Part shown: piece by piece, positions 43,593-52,548 of the stretch
How positions within the stretch are numbered: position 1 is the first letter of the stretch
Layout: each line of letters starts with the position of its first letter
From: Halomonas sp. CUBES01
GTDB lineage: Bacteria > Pseudomonadota > Gammaproteobacteria > Pseudomonadales > Halomonadaceae
Reading direction: 5' to 3'
DNA: 64,000 nt
Assembly: GCF_020991005.1 (NCBI RefSeq)
Contig: NZ_JAJLLW010000006.1
Span: 186,001 to 250,000, forward strand
The notes under the pieces: generated by a model
Database searches by the model: none
What the model saw: the letters and a program-made list of their open reading frames with translations, nothing else
Told to the model about the DNA's origin: nothing
Position numbers and translations under genes: made by a program

Positions 43593-44759
43593 ATGGAGCA
43601 GGTGGAAACGCCACGCTGGTGGGCCGTGGTGGCGGTGATGATGGGCATCTTTCTGCTTGTGACCGCCGAGCAATTGCCGATTGGCCTGCTGTCCCAAGTG
43701 GCCTCGAGCATGGGCGTGACCCCCGGGATGGCGGGTTTGATGGTCACCGTGCCGGGCGTCGTGGCGGCCTTTTCGGCGCCGCTGCTGCCCGTAGCCGTGG
43801 GGCGGCTGGACCGGCGAGTGATGCTGACGCTGTTGATGGCCGTCATGGTGGTCGGCAGTGTGCTGACGGCGCTGGCCAGCAGCTTCGTGTTGCTGCTGGC
43901 ATCCCGTGTGCTGGTAGGCGTCAGCATCGGCGGGTTCTGGGCGGTCGCCGGCAGTATCGCGCCGCGCCTGGTGCCGGCGGGTCAGGTCTCCAAGGCGATG
44001 ACCATCATCTTTGGCGGCGTCGCCGCCGCGTCGGTGCTGGGCGTGCCGTTGGGCACGTTGCTGGGTGACTTCAGCAGTTGGCGGGTCGCCTTTGCGACGC
44101 TTGGCGGCCTGAGCCTGCTGACGGCGGCCGCGCTTTGGGTCTGGCTGCCGCCGCTGCCGCCCAGAGAGCCAGTGCGACTGGCCGTGCTGGCCGAGCAGTT
44201 CGGCAGCCAAGGGGTGCGTGTGGCGGTGCTGACCACCGGCTTTGTTGTCGTTGGGCATTTCGCCGCCTATACGTTTATCAGCCCGGTTCTCCAGGACATC
44301 AGTGGTATTGCCCAGCGCCATGTGGGCAGCCTGCTGCTGCTTTACGGTGCCGCGGGGATACTGGGCAATATCGCTGCGGGACTCTATGCCGGGCGTCATC
44401 CTTATCGCGCCGTGCTGGCGATCCCCTGCGTGTTGCTGCTCGTCGTCGCGGCCTTCCCCTGGCTGGGCGTGACGCCGACCAGTGGCGTGGCGTTGTTGAT
44501 GGTGTGGGGCGCGGTGTTCGGCAGCGTGTCGGTGAGCATTCAAACCTGGATTCTGCGCACGGCCCCGAACACCGAGGCGGCCACCGCGCTGATGGCGTTT
44601 ACCTTCAACCTGTCGATCGGGTTTGGAGCGATGGTCGGCGGACGGATTGTCGACGGCACCAGCCTGCCGGTGGCGATGTGGGCCGCGTCGGGGCTGTTTT
44701 TGCTGGGTACGCTGCTGGTGTTGCGAACGCCGTCGCGGATCGTCGGCGCTAGGCGGTAA
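43593..44759 (+). CDS. MFS transporter (DHA1-like efflux permease)
   Basis: 388 residues from ATG 43593, with AGGGAG eight bases upstream; an in-frame start 42 bases earlier is inside the pnp hairpin. It has twelve hydrophobic segments. The loop between helices 2 and 3 reads PVAVGRLDRRVML, the MFS motif A region. It resembles the AraJ/NepI/YdhP group, which exports sugars, purine nucleosides or drugs. No regulator or enzyme neighbour tells the substrate. Confidence 0.88.
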   Translation: MEQVETPRWWAVVAVMMGIFLLVTAEQLPIGLLSQVASSMGVTPGMAGLMVTVPGVVAAFSAPLLPVAVGRLDRRVMLTLLMAVMVVGSVLTALASSFVLLLASRVLVGVSIGGFWAVAGSIAPRLVPAGQVSKAMTIIFGGVAAASVLGVPLGTLLGDFSSWRVAFATLGGLSLLTAAALWVWLPPLPPREPVRLAVLAEQFGSQGVRVAVLTTGFVVVGHFAAYTFISPVLQDISGIAQRHVGSLLLLYGAAGILGNIAAGLYAGRHPYRAVLAIPCVLLLVVAAFPWLGVTPTSGVALLMVWGAVFGSVSVSIQTWILRTAPNTEAATALMAFTFNLSIGFGAMVGGRIVDGTSLPVAMWAASGLFLLGTLLVLRTPSRIVGARR

Positions 44760-44788
44760 AAAAATGCCCCCGCCAATGGCGGGGGCAT
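44757..44788. terminator. Terminator between the MFS gene and the thiolase
   Basis: ATGCCCCCGCC-AAT-GGCGGGGGCAT. On the minus strand a run of seven T follows, so it mainly ends the thiolase transcript; it may also stop the converging MFS transcript. Confidence 0.85.
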
Positions 44789-44824
44789 ACATGCAGACAA
44801 CGAGTCGTTAATGACCTGCCGCCG

Positions 44825-46003
44825 TTAGGGTCGCTCAATCGCCAGGGCGACACCCTGGCCGCCGCCAATACACAGCGTCGCGAGGCCTTTCTTCGAATCG
44901 CGGGCGATCATCTCATGGAGCAGCGTTACGAACACGCGGCAGCCCGAGGCCCCGATGGGGTGGCCCAGGGCTATCGCGCCGCCGTTGACGTTGACCTTGC
45001 TGGTATCCCAGCCGAGCTCTTTATTGACCGACAGCGCCTGGGCGGCAAAGGCTTCGTTGGCTTCAACGAGGTCGAGGTCGTCAAGACTCCAGCCGGCTTT
45101 TTCCAGGCAGCGGCGGGTGGCCGGTGCCGGGCCGATACCCATGATCGCCGGGTCGACACCCGCGTTGGCGTAGCCGGCAATACGCGCCAGCGGTTCGAGG
45201 CCGAGCTGCTTGGCTTTTTCCGCCGAGCAGATCATGACCACCGCGGCACCATCGTTGAGTGCCGACGCGTTGCCCGCAGTCACGGTGCCGTCTTTCTTGA
45301 ACGCCGGACGCATGCCGCCGAGTTTTTCGGCGGTGACTTCGCGTGGGTTCTCGTCGGTATCGAACACCAGCGGGTCACCTTTGCGCTGGGGAACTTCCAC
45401 CGGCACGATCTGGCCCTTGAACTTGCCTTCCCGAATGGCGGCGGCGGCCTTTTGCTGGGAGGCGGCGGCAAATTCGTCCATGGCTTCCCGGGTGATGCCG
45501 TACTTCTCGGCGAGGTTCTCAGCCGTTATGCCCATGTGATAGTTGTTGAACGCGTCCCACAGGCCGTCGTGGACCATGGAGTCGATGGCCTTCCAGTCGC
45601 CCATGCGCTGACCGTTGCGCGAGTTGGGCAGCACGTGGGGAGACGCCGACATGTTTTCCTGGCCACCGGCCAGAATCAGCTCGGCATCGCCACAGCGGAT
45701 CGCCTGGGTGGCCAAGTGAAGGGCCTTGAGGCCAGAGCCGCAGACCTTGTTGATGGTCATGGCCGGAACGGCTTCGGGCAGACCGGCCTTGATGGATGCC
45801 TGGCGGGCAGGGTTCTGGCCGACGCCGGCGGTCAGCACCTGGCCCAGTAGCACCTCATCTACCTGGTCGGGGGCAACGCCTGTGGAGGAAAGGATATCCT
45901 TCATGACCAGCGCGCCCAGATCGCTGGCCGCAATGCCGGCGAGTGAGCCACCAAAGGCACCGACCGCGGTACGGCGAGCCGCGACAATCACTACTTCTTG
46001 CAT
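44825..46003 (-). CDS. phaA: Acetyl-CoA acetyltransferase (thiolase)
   Basis: 392 residues, the normal size for biosynthetic thiolases. The nucleophile is Cys88 in [10 protein letters not shown]; the second site is in [14 protein letters not shown] (His near 348) and the last in CIGGGQG. It condenses two acetyl-CoA to acetoacetyl-CoA, the first step of polyhydroxybutyrate, or the reverse in fatty acid breakdown. No phaB or phaC is adjacent, so the symbol is tentative (atoB is the other option). It is transcribed alone and has its own terminator. Confidence 0.9.
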   Translation of the reverse strand: MQEVVIVAARRTAVGAFGGSLAGIAASDLGALVMKDILSSTGVAPDQVDEVLLGQVLTAGVGQNPARQASIKAGLPEAVPAMTINKVCGSGLKALHLATQAIRCGDAELILAGGQENMSASPHVLPNSRNGQRMGDWKAIDSMVHDGLWDAFNNYHMGITAENLAEKYGITREAMDEFAAASQQKAAAAIREGKFKGQIVPVEVPQRKGDPLVFDTDENPREVTAEKLGGMRPAFKKDGTVTAGNASALNDGAAVVMICSAEKAKQLGLEPLARIAGYANAGVDPAIMGIGPAPATRRCLEKAGWSLDDLDLVEANEAFAAQALSVNKELGWDTSKVNVNGGAIALGHPIGASGCRVFVTLLHEMIARDSKKGLATLCIGGGQGVALAIERP

Positions 46004-46130
46004 AACAAGACTCCTGGTCTGAGGAACGTCGACGGAAAAGCGTCAGCGTTCGTGTCTAGCGTTGTTGTTACTGTCATGGTCTCAGCATAGGGGAAGGGTG
46101 CGCATGGCGGCAATACGCTTTTTGAACCAA

Positions 46131-46158
46131 ATAAAAACGGGCCAGTGTATGGCCCGTT
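46131..46158 (-). terminator. Terminator of the panBCD operon
   Basis: On the minus strand AACGGGCCA/TGGCCCGTT with TTTTT, 30 bases after the panD stop. Confidence 0.88.
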
Positions 46159-46187
46159 ATTCAAGGTTCTCCGGCGTGTCCGATGGG

Positions 46188-46568
46188 TCAGGCAAGCTGG
46201 ACGGGAATGGCGTTGCTGGTATGGCTGACGTGATTGCCTTCCTGGAGGTAGACCAGGGCAGGCTGATGGTTGTCCAGCTCGGCTTCCGAGTAGTGGGCAT
46301 AGCTACAGATGATGATGCGGTGCCCCGGTGATGCCAGATGCGCAGCGGCGCCGTTGATCGAGATCAGCCGCGAGCCTTCTTCACCGCGAATGGCGTAGGT
46401 GGTGAAGCGCTCGCCGTTTTCTACGTTGTAGATCTGGATCTGTTCGTTCTCGCGGATGCCGGCCATATCCAGCAGGTCGCCGTCGATGGCGCAGGATCCT
46501 TCATAGTTGAGCACCGCATGGGTAACGCGGGCCATGTGCAGCTTGGCTTTTAGCATGATGGTATGCAT
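46188..46568 (-). CDS. panD: Aspartate 1-decarboxylase proenzyme
   Basis: 126 residues. The proenzyme cleaves itself between Gly24 and Ser25 in YEGSCAIDG, making the pyruvoyl cofactor. It converts aspartate to beta-alanine for pantothenate. Tyr and Asn in NGAAAHLA region are typical. Together with panC (28 bases upstream) and panB it forms a complete three-gene pantothenate operon. Confidence 0.98.
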   Translation of the reverse strand: MHTIMLKAKLHMARVTHAVLNYEGSCAIDGDLLDMAGIRENEQIQIYNVENGERFTTYAIRGEEGSRLISINGAAAHLASPGHRIIICSYAHYSEAELDNHQPALVYLQEGNHVSHTSNAIPVQLA

Positions 46569-46596
46569 GGAAACTCCTGAAAATGAGGCGAGCCGC

Positions 46597-47475
46597 TTAG
46601 CGGCCAGAAGCGCGAGCAGCGTCGGGAAGCCGCACGCTCAGGTTATCAATCAGCCGGGCGGGGCCCAACTGGGCGGCGGCCAGCAACACGGCGTCGCGGG
46701 TGGCGTCACGGACGGCGCCAAGCGCTGGGTCGCGCAGTTCGAGGTAGTCGGGCACAAAGCCGGCATCATACAACGCCGCTTTGCCCTGGTGTAGTGTCTG
46801 GTCGATCGATTCGCCCTGTTCAAGGGCGTCGCGCAGCGTGCACAGCGTACGATACAGCGTGGGCGCGATGGCGCGCTCCTCCGGGCTCAGGTAGCCGTTG
46901 CGTGAAGACAGTGCCAAGCCGTCATCGGCGCGCACGATGGGCACGCCGATGATCTCGATGGGCAGGTGCAGGTCGCTGACCAGCTTGCGGATCACCGCAA
47001 GCTGCTGGTAGTCCTTTTGGCCGAAACAGGCGATGTCGGGCTGCACCAGGTTGAACAGCATGCTGACTACGGTGGAAACGCCATCGAAGTGGCCCGGTCG
47101 CGACCCGCCACACAGCCCGGCGCCCACCTCGGGTACATGCACCCGGGTCTGGGTGGTCAGGCCGTTGGGATACAGCGCGCTGACCGCGGGCGCGAACAGG
47201 ATATCGCAGCCCGCCTCAACAAGCTGCGCCTGGTCAGCCTCGAAGGTACGCGGGTAGGCATCCAGGTCCTCGCCGGGGCCAAACTGCAGCGGGTTGACAA
47301 ACAGGCTGGCGACCACGACATCGGCATTGGCACGGGCGCGGGTGACCAGGGCCAGATGCCCGGCGTGCAGGTTGCCCATGGTGGGCACCAGGGCAATCCG
47401 CTGGCCGCGCAGCCGGTGCTCACGCAGCGTGCGGCGCAGCTCGGAGATATCTCGCAATGTATGCATAACAGTCAT
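46597..47475 (-). CDS. panC: Pantothenate synthetase
   Basis: 292 residues from ATG 47475. The start is uncertain: GTG 47487 and ATG 47466 are also in frame and none has an ideal ribosome site; homology favours one of the two ATGs. Motifs are [10 protein letters not shown] (HIGH-type nucleotide loop), [25 protein letters not shown] and [10 protein letters not shown]. It joins pantoate and beta-alanine with ATP, using the products of PanB and PanD, its operon neighbours. Confidence 0.95.
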   Translation of the reverse strand: MTVMHTLRDISELRRTLREHRLRGQRIALVPTMGNLHAGHLALVTRARANADVVVASLFVNPLQFGPGEDLDAYPRTFEADQAQLVEAGCDILFAPAVSALYPNGLTTQTRVHVPEVGAGLCGGSRPGHFDGVSTVVSMLFNLVQPDIACFGQKDYQQLAVIRKLVSDLHLPIEIIGVPIVRADDGLALSSRNGYLSPEERAIAPTLYRTLCTLRDALEQGESIDQTLHQGKAALYDAGFVPDYLELRDPALGAVRDATRDAVLLAAAQLGPARLIDNLSVRLPDAARASGR

Positions 47476-47521
47476 GTCGTCTTTCACGGGCGTTGCAATG
47501 ACTCCTGCCTTGGAACACCGC

Positions 47522-48313
47522 TTAAAAGCAGTGTTCCGGCGCGGGGAAAGTCCGGGTTTTGACCGCTTCGTGATAGTGCTGAAACGCCGACTGAATGCTG
47601 TCTGCGCTTGCCATGAAGTTTTTCACGAAGCGTGGTGTGCGGCCATGGGTAACGCCGAGGACGTCGTGCATGACCAGGATCTGGCCGTCGGTGTCGGGGC
47701 CGGCGCCGATGCCGATCACCGGTACGTCGAGGGCCTCGGTCACTGCTTTGCCCAGGCTTGCGGGCACGCATTCCAGCAGAATGACCGACGCGCCTGCCTC
47801 AACCAGCACTTTCGCGTCGTTGATGATCTGCTCGGCCTGGACGGCTTCCCGGCCCTGCACCTTGTAGCCTCCAAGCTGATAAACCGTTTGCGGCGTCAAA
47901 CCAAGGTGCGCGCACACCGGTACGCCCCGTCGCGTCAGTTCACGAATGCCGTCAGCCATCCAGGCGTCGCCTTCCACCTTGACCAGTTCGGCGCCGGCGC
48001 GCATCAGGGCGGCCGCGTCATCCAACATCCGCGCGGTGGTCGCGTTGCTCATGAACGGCAGGTCGACCATCAGCAGGCTATGGCCTTTGCCGCGCGCCGT
48101 GCAGCGGGTGTGGTAACAGATATCGTCAATGGTCACCGGCAGGGTGCTGTTGTGGCCCTGCAAGACCATGCCCAGCGAGTCGCCGACCAGCAACACATCG
48201 ATCCCTGCGTGGCTGGCGGCGTGGGCAAAGGAGGCATCGTAAGCGGTCAGGCAGCTGAACGTTTCGCCGGCGCGCTTATGCGCCTGCAGCGTGCTCAGGG
48301 TGACGGTTTTCAT
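47522..48313 (-). CDS. panB: 3-methyl-2-oxobutanoate hydroxymethyltransferase
   Basis: 263 residues. Motifs include LTAYDASFA, VGDSLGMVLQG (metal/substrate) and VPVIGIGAGPDTDGQILV; the TIM-barrel is complete. It makes ketopantoate from 2-oxoisovalerate and methylene-tetrahydrofolate. A gap of 134 bases separates it from folK upstream, enough for a promoter. panC follows after 46 bases. Confidence 0.98.
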   Translation of the reverse strand: MKTVTLSTLQAHKRAGETFSCLTAYDASFAHAASHAGIDVLLVGDSLGMVLQGHNSTLPVTIDDICYHTRCTARGKGHSLLMVDLPFMSNATTARMLDDAAALMRAGAELVKVEGDAWMADGIRELTRRGVPVCAHLGLTPQTVYQLGGYKVQGREAVQAEQIINDAKVLVEAGASVILLECVPASLGKAVTEALDVPVIGIGAGPDTDGQILVMHDVLGVTHGRTPRFVKNFMASADSIQSAFQHYHEAVKTRTFPAPEHCF

Positions 48314-48447
48314 GGCGTGCTCTCATTGTCTACGTGAGGCCGACGCGGCATCGGCGTTCGGCCATTGTTAACGCCGCCGTGCGGCGGATGCTGAGTGGCG
48401 TAACCGGCAATTGTTACCTGAATGCGGGCTCGGTGTCGAGAATTGTG

Positions 48448-48954
48448 TCAGATGGTAGCAGTCGTTGTTACCTCTGCGTCGCTCAGGCGACGGATTAGGG
48501 TGCTATCCACCTCGGTGAGCCAGTCGCTGAGCGGCCGGTGGTGCAGCGTCAGGGTCGGGGCGAGTTCGTGCAGCGGCACCAGCACAAAGGCGCGTTCGTG
48601 CATGTGTTGATGGGGTACCCGCAGGCGTGGAGAGGTGCACGGTTGTTGAGCGTAGAGCAGCAGATCCAGGTCGAGCGTACGGGGGCCCCAGTGACGCTGC
48701 CGCCGGCGTCGATGACGTTGTTCCAGCGCCTGGAGCTGGTCAAGAAGGGCAAGCGGCGATAGCCGGGTTTCGAGCGCCGCGACCGCATTGATGAAGTCGG
48801 GCTGATCCTGGGGGCCCACCGGCGGGGTTGCATACAGTGACGAGGCGCTGACCAGGTGGCTGAGCGGCAGCCGGGCCAGCGCCTGCAGTGCCTGGCGCAG
48901 CTGGTTCACGGGATTCTCCAGATTGCTGCCCAGGCCGATATAGCAAAGCGCCAT
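48448..48954 (-). CDS. folK: 6-hydroxymethyl-7,8-dihydropterin pyrophosphokinase
   Basis: 168 residues. It has IGLGSNLENP at the start, then LYATPPVGPQDQPDFINAV and the signature RHWGPRTLDLDLLLY, whose two aspartates bind Mg2+. It pyrophosphorylates the pterin substrate used by FolP. It starts eight bases after pcnB and is probably co-transcribed with it, as in Pseudomonas. Confidence 0.97.
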   Translation of the reverse strand: MALCYIGLGSNLENPVNQLRQALQALARLPLSHLVSASSLYATPPVGPQDQPDFINAVAALETRLSPLALLDQLQALEQRHRRRRQRHWGPRTLDLDLLLYAQQPCTSPRLRVPHQHMHERAFVLVPLHELAPTLTLHHRPLSDWLTEVDSTLIRRLSDAEVTTTATI

Positions 48955-48962
48955 GCGCCGTT

Positions 48963-50348
48963 CTACTCCTCGCTCTTGCGCGGTTTACGCCGGCGCTTGC
49001 GGCGGCGGTCGCCCTGACTGGCAGGATCGCCTCCCACCTTTTGCAGCAGGCGACGCTGGTCGTGCTCGTCGCCCTGCTGGAAGGCGCTCCACCAGTCGCC
49101 CAGGCCGCGCGGTATTTCGCCGGCCTGTTCGCGCAGCAGGAGCAGATCGTACGCGGCACGGAAGCGTGGGTGCTCGCGGGTTTGAAACGCTTTCTTGCCG
49201 CGCCGCAACGGGAGCCGCCCCTGGAGTTCCCAGATGTCGCGCATCGGCATGCCGAAACGCTTGGGAATCGAGATATGCTGAAGCTGGCGTGTTACCACCT
49301 GCTGAGCGGCGGTCTGCAGCGCGGGAATGGACGGCATGCCGTCACTTTCGAGCTCGGCCTGGCGGTGCGCGACGGGCGCCCATAAAAACGCCGCCAGCAG
49401 GAAAGCGGGAGTCACCGGGCGTTCTTCGGCAATGCGCTTGTCGGTATTGGCCAGCGCCTGTTCGATGAGCTCTTCGGCCCAGGCGGCATCCGCCATGGCT
49501 TCTTCCGCCTCCGGGAACAGCATGCCAAACAGACCGTAGTGACTCAGCATCCTGAAAGTGACCAGCCCGTGACCCGACATGAACAGCTTGAGGACCTCGT
49601 CGAATAGCCGCGCCGGCGGGATGCTCAGCAGCAGTGGCGCCAGGTCGTACATGGGCGCCTCGGTCTCTGCCTCGATGGTAAAGCCGAGCTTGGCGGCAAA
49701 CCTGACCGCTCGCAGCATGCGCACCGGATCTTCGCGGTAGCGCGTGGCGGGGTCGCCGATCAGGCGCAGCGTCCTTGCTTCGATATCCCGCGCGCCATTG
49801 GCAAAGTCGTGGATCGTGAAGTCGGCGATATTGTAGTACAGCGCGTTGACGGTGAAGTCACGCCGCAGGGCGTCTTCTTCGATATTGCCCCATACGTTGT
49901 CGCGTAGCAAAAGGCCGTCGTCCGACTGTTGGGCAATGTGGTCGCCGTGTTCGTCCTGGGGCTTGCCCCGGAAGGTGGTGACCTCGATGACTTCGCGACC
50001 AAAGCGCACATGCACGATGCGGAAGCGGCGTCCGATCAGGCGAGAGTTGCGGAAAAGGTCGCGCACCTGTTCAGGGGTGGCATTGGTGGCAACGTCAAAA
50101 TCCTTGGGCATCTTGCCCAGCAATGCGTCGCGAATGCAGCCGCCTACCAGATAGGCATCAAAGCCCGCCCCGTTGAGGCGATAAAGCACCTTGAGAGCGG
50201 CCTCGCTGATCTGCTTGCGAGAAACGGGATGCTCGGAGCGAGGTATGACACGAGGACTAAGCACGTTGGCGGTGCTTTGTTGGGGTTCGAGCAGGGATTT
50301 CAATTGCTCTCCCGGGCTATGTAAGAAACGGGTAAATCCTTTGAACAT
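48963..50348 (-). CDS. pcnB: Poly(A) polymerase I
   Basis: 461 residues from ATG 50348 (MFKGFTRFLHSPG); the frame runs on upstream through the promoter region but has no family match. The nucleotidyltransferase core has LVGGCIRDALLGKMPKDFDV with the two catalytic Asp, and the PcnB-specific RFRIVHVRFGREVIEVTTFR. The tail is strongly basic (RRRKRRRKPRK). It adds 3' A tails that speed RNA decay. The CCA-adding enzyme is the alternative, but length, basic tail and location (cbrB-crcZ-pcnB-folK, as in Pseudomonas) favour PcnB. Confidence 0.95.
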   Translation of the reverse strand: MFKGFTRFLHSPGEQLKSLLEPQQSTANVLSPRVIPRSEHPVSRKQISEAALKVLYRLNGAGFDAYLVGGCIRDALLGKMPKDFDVATNATPEQVRDLFRNSRLIGRRFRIVHVRFGREVIEVTTFRGKPQDEHGDHIAQQSDDGLLLRDNVWGNIEEDALRRDFTVNALYYNIADFTIHDFANGARDIEARTLRLIGDPATRYREDPVRMLRAVRFAAKLGFTIEAETEAPMYDLAPLLLSIPPARLFDEVLKLFMSGHGLVTFRMLSHYGLFGMLFPEAEEAMADAAWAEELIEQALANTDKRIAEERPVTPAFLLAAFLWAPVAHRQAELESDGMPSIPALQTAAQQVVTRQLQHISIPKRFGMPMRDIWELQGRLPLRRGKKAFQTREHPRFRAAYDLLLLREQAGEIPRGLGDWWSAFQQGDEHDQRRLLQKVGGDPASQGDRRRKRRRKPRKSEE

Positions 50349-50409
50349 GCGACGATATCGACTCGCAGGGTATCGAAAAAGTGGCCGTAACGTAAGCGAT
50401 AAGTCGCTG

Positions 50410-50437
50410 AGTGTAGCCGACCCCTTGACGCTTGCAA
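50410..50437 (-). promoter_or_regulatory. Possible sigma-70 promoter of pcnB
   Basis: On the minus strand TTGCAA (50432-50437), a 16-base spacer, then TACACT (50410-50415), about 60 bases before the pcnB ATG and downstream of the small-RNA terminator. Confidence 0.45.
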
Positions 50438-50469
50438 AGTCTCGGGAGGGTTGTGTAACCGCCAGATAC

Positions 50470-50940
50470 GGAAAGGGGAGGCTAAAAGGGCCTCCCCTGT
50501 ACAGGTAGATAATCAGCTTCCGTTGCTGCTGTTTTTCTTCATGATGGCACATCGCCCTGAATACGCACCGCAGTCGGTAGGCGTGGCAATCACGTGGATT
50601 CCGACCGCCTCGTATTCAAAACAATAATCCAACCGCGAACTTTTCTCTCCCCGGCGCGTTGTTGTTGTTTCCGGGGTGTACACACTCACTGCTGTTGTTC
50701 TTGTTGGGGCGCAGATCTTTCGGTGTACGTCGCGTCCATTTTGGGCACTTGCTATGACATTATTATTGTTCGGTGCGCTTATCGTGCTCCACGCAAGCAA
50801 GTATCGAGATGCAAGCCTATTGTTCTTGTTGGTGCCGTTATCTCTGCCTGGCCATGTTGTTCTTGTTGTGGCTCAGGTCTAAGCGGTGTCATGTTGTTTT
50901 TGTTGGCGACTTACCGCGTTGCCCAGTTTGTTTTTCTTAC
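50470..50940 (-). ncRNA. crcZ: CrcZ-like Hfq/Crc-titrating small RNA
   Basis: About 470 nt predicted from the sigma-54 promoter (+1 near 50940) to the hairpin at 50474-50498. The transcribed strand carries eight CA-type tracts of form AAnAAnAA. In plus coordinates they are 50928-50938, 50894-50904, 50857-50867, 50820-50830, 50760-50770, 50695-50705, 50659-50670 and 50532-50539. Typical sequences are AACAAGAACAA and AAACAACAACAA. One tract sits in the loop of a CCCCGG/CCGGGG hairpin (50649-50676). CrcZ of Pseudomonas, also between cbrB and pcnB, sequesters Hfq/Crc through such motifs and lifts catabolite repression. Plus-strand ORFs here have no family match. Identity by position and motif, not by alignment. 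Confidence 0.82.
50474..50498 (-). terminator. Terminator of the CrcZ-like RNA
   Basis: On the minus strand AGGGGAGGC, loop CCTTTTA, then GCCTCCCCT followed by TTT. The nine-base stem is perfect and the T run short. Confidence 0.7.
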
Positions 50941-50950
50941 CCAGATATAT

Positions 50951-50966
50951 TGCACTCGCCGTGCCA
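50951..50966 (-). promoter_or_regulatory. Sigma-54 promoter of the CrcZ-like RNA
   Basis: On the minus strand TGGCACGGCGAGTGCA: GG and GC are exactly ten bases apart and the -24 box TGGCACG is perfect. The -12 box is GTGCA rather than TTGCA. Predicted +1 is near 50940. CbrB is a sigma-54 activator, so the pairing is coherent. Confidence 0.78.
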
Positions 50967-51040
50967 GCTGTTTGATAGCGTTTTAAATTCAGCAAGTTGG
51001 CATTTTTTGGTCATGCCAGGGAACTATCGAGGCGAAAAAG

Positions 51041-51095
51041 TGTTACCCGTTTTGGGCGCATTGCTGTGTGGGAAGGTAACAGTGTGCGGGTAACG
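51041..51095. promoter_or_regulatory. Probable CbrB binding half-sites upstream of the small RNA
   Basis: TGTTAC (51041-51046), GTAACA (51076-51081) and GTAACG (51090-51095) lie about 100-155 bases upstream of the predicted RNA start. That is the usual range for an enhancer site. The half-sites match those I recall for Pseudomonas CbrB, but their spacing (29 bases between the first two) differs from the N14 spacing known there. Confidence 0.5.
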
Positions 51096-51159
51096 GCGTT
51101 CGGGATATTTTTCAAATAAATCAGTGTATTAGACGTTAGTCGAAGATGGCGTCGCGGAC

Positions 51160-52548
51160 TCATTGAGGACGCCTCGCCGTCTTCTTGCGCGGGATGCCCA
51201 GGCGCTGACGGCGCTCCCAGAGGTTCTTGCGGCTGATGCCCAGCTTCTGTGCCAGCTCGGTCTCGCTCATCTGATCCTGGTGCTCCAGCACGAAGTGCTG
51301 GAAGTAGTCCTCCAGCGACAGGTCGTCCTCTTCTCCGCCGGGCTGGGAGGCATCGGCACTGCTCGGCGGGGGCGCCGGACTTGCTGTCGGCCCCGGTCGG
51401 TGGGCGACCGGGGCCAGCCCCAGATCATCCGGGTGGATCAAGTGCCCCTCGGCCAGAATGACGCCGCGCTCCAGGGCGTTCTCCAGCTCGCGGACGTTGC
51501 CGGGCCAAGGGTAGTCGCGGAGTTCCTGGCGGGCCGCGCGGGACAGGCGTAGCCCCGGTCGTTCGTGCCGCTGGCAGGCCTTGTCGAGCAGAATGTCGGC
51601 AATTTCCAGCACGTCGTCCTCACGCTCGCGCAGCGGCGGCAGCTCTATTTGCATGACGTTCAGGCGGTAATACAGATCCAGGCGGAAATCGCCGCTCTTG
51701 GACAGCGCGCGCAGGTCGCGGTGGGTGGCTGCGATCAGTCGAACATCCACGTGGCGGGTTTCCACCGAGCCGATCTTACGGATCTCGCCTTCCTGAAGTA
51801 CGCGCAACAGCCGGGCCTGGGCGTCGAGAGGCAGCTCGCCGATCTCGTCCAGGAACAGCGTGCCGCCATCGGCGGCTTCTACCAGCCCGGTGCGGGCGGC
51901 GCTGGCACCGGTAAAGGCGCCTTTTTCATGGCCGAAGAGCTCCGACTCGATCAGCGTTTCGGGAATGGCGGCGCAGTTGACGCAGATCAGCGAGGCCTGG
52001 GCACGCTTGCTTTGCTGATGCAGCGCGCGGGCAACGAGTTCCTTACCGGTGCCGGACTCGCCCAGAATCAATACCGTGACGTCGGCCGGGGCTGTCTTGC
52101 GGATGCGCGAGTAGACCAGTTGCATGGCGGTGCAGTTACCGATCATGGTCTGTCGACCGCCGCCGTCATCGGTGACGTCGGGGGGCGGACTGCGCTGCAT
52201 GGACTGCTGGTGGAGAATGCGCGATACGGTTTCCAGCAGTTCGGCGTGGTCAAAGGGTTTGGCCACGTAATCCACGGCGCCCTGTTTGAGGGAGTCGACC
52301 GCTGAGCGCATGCTGGCATAGCTGGTCATGATCAGCACCGGTGCCGGAGCCGCGGCCTCAATCAGCTGGGTGCCCGGCTCACCAGGCAGGCGCAGGTCGC
52401 TGATGATCAGGTCAAAACCGGCCAGCTCAAGCTTGCCGGCTTCTTCAGCGCTGCCCGCTTCGCTGACCTCGTAGTCGTGACGTTCGAGCAACCGCTTGAG
52501 TGCACTGCGAATGATCGCTTCATCTTCAACAATCAGAATCCTGGACAT
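51160..52548 (-). CDS. cbrB: CbrB-like sigma-54-dependent response regulator
   Basis: 462 residues from ATG 52548. The receiver domain (1-120) has the phosphoacceptor Asp51 in LIISDLRLP. The AAA+ domain (about 140-375) has Walker A GESGTGKE and the sigma-54 contact motif GAFTGA, followed by a Fis-type helix-turn-helix ([20 protein letters not shown]) at the end. This NtrC-type activator is the partner of CbrA, overlapping it by 23 bases. In Pseudomonas CbrB activates crcZ, which lies directly downstream here too. It is a strong candidate for driving the sigma-54 promoter at 50951. Confidence 0.95.
   Translation of the reverse strand: MSRILIVEDEAIIRSALKRLLERHDYEVSEAGSAEEAGKLELAGFDLIISDLRLPGEPGTQLIEAAAPAPVLIMTSYASMRSAVDSLKQGAVDYVAKPFDHAELLETVSRILHQQSMQRSPPPDVTDDGGGRQTMIGNCTAMQLVYSRIRKTAPADVTVLILGESGTGKELVARALHQQSKRAQASLICVNCAAIPETLIESELFGHEKGAFTGASAARTGLVEAADGGTLFLDEIGELPLDAQARLLRVLQEGEIRKIGSVETRHVDVRLIAATHRDLRALSKSGDFRLDLYYRLNVMQIELPPLREREDDVLEIADILLDKACQRHERPGLRLSRAARQELRDYPWPGNVRELENALERGVILAEGHLIHPDDLGLAPVAHRPGPTASPAPPPSSADASQPGGEEDDLSLEDYFQHFVLEHQDQMSETELAQKLGISRKNLWERRQRLGIPRKKTARRPQ

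Noticed and set aside
50594..51093. Plus-strand ORFs of 68-130 codons in the cbrB-pcnB gap
   Set aside because: They are rich in Cys, Leu and Val, have no ribosome site or family motif and arise from the T-rich complement of the AAnAAnAA tracts.
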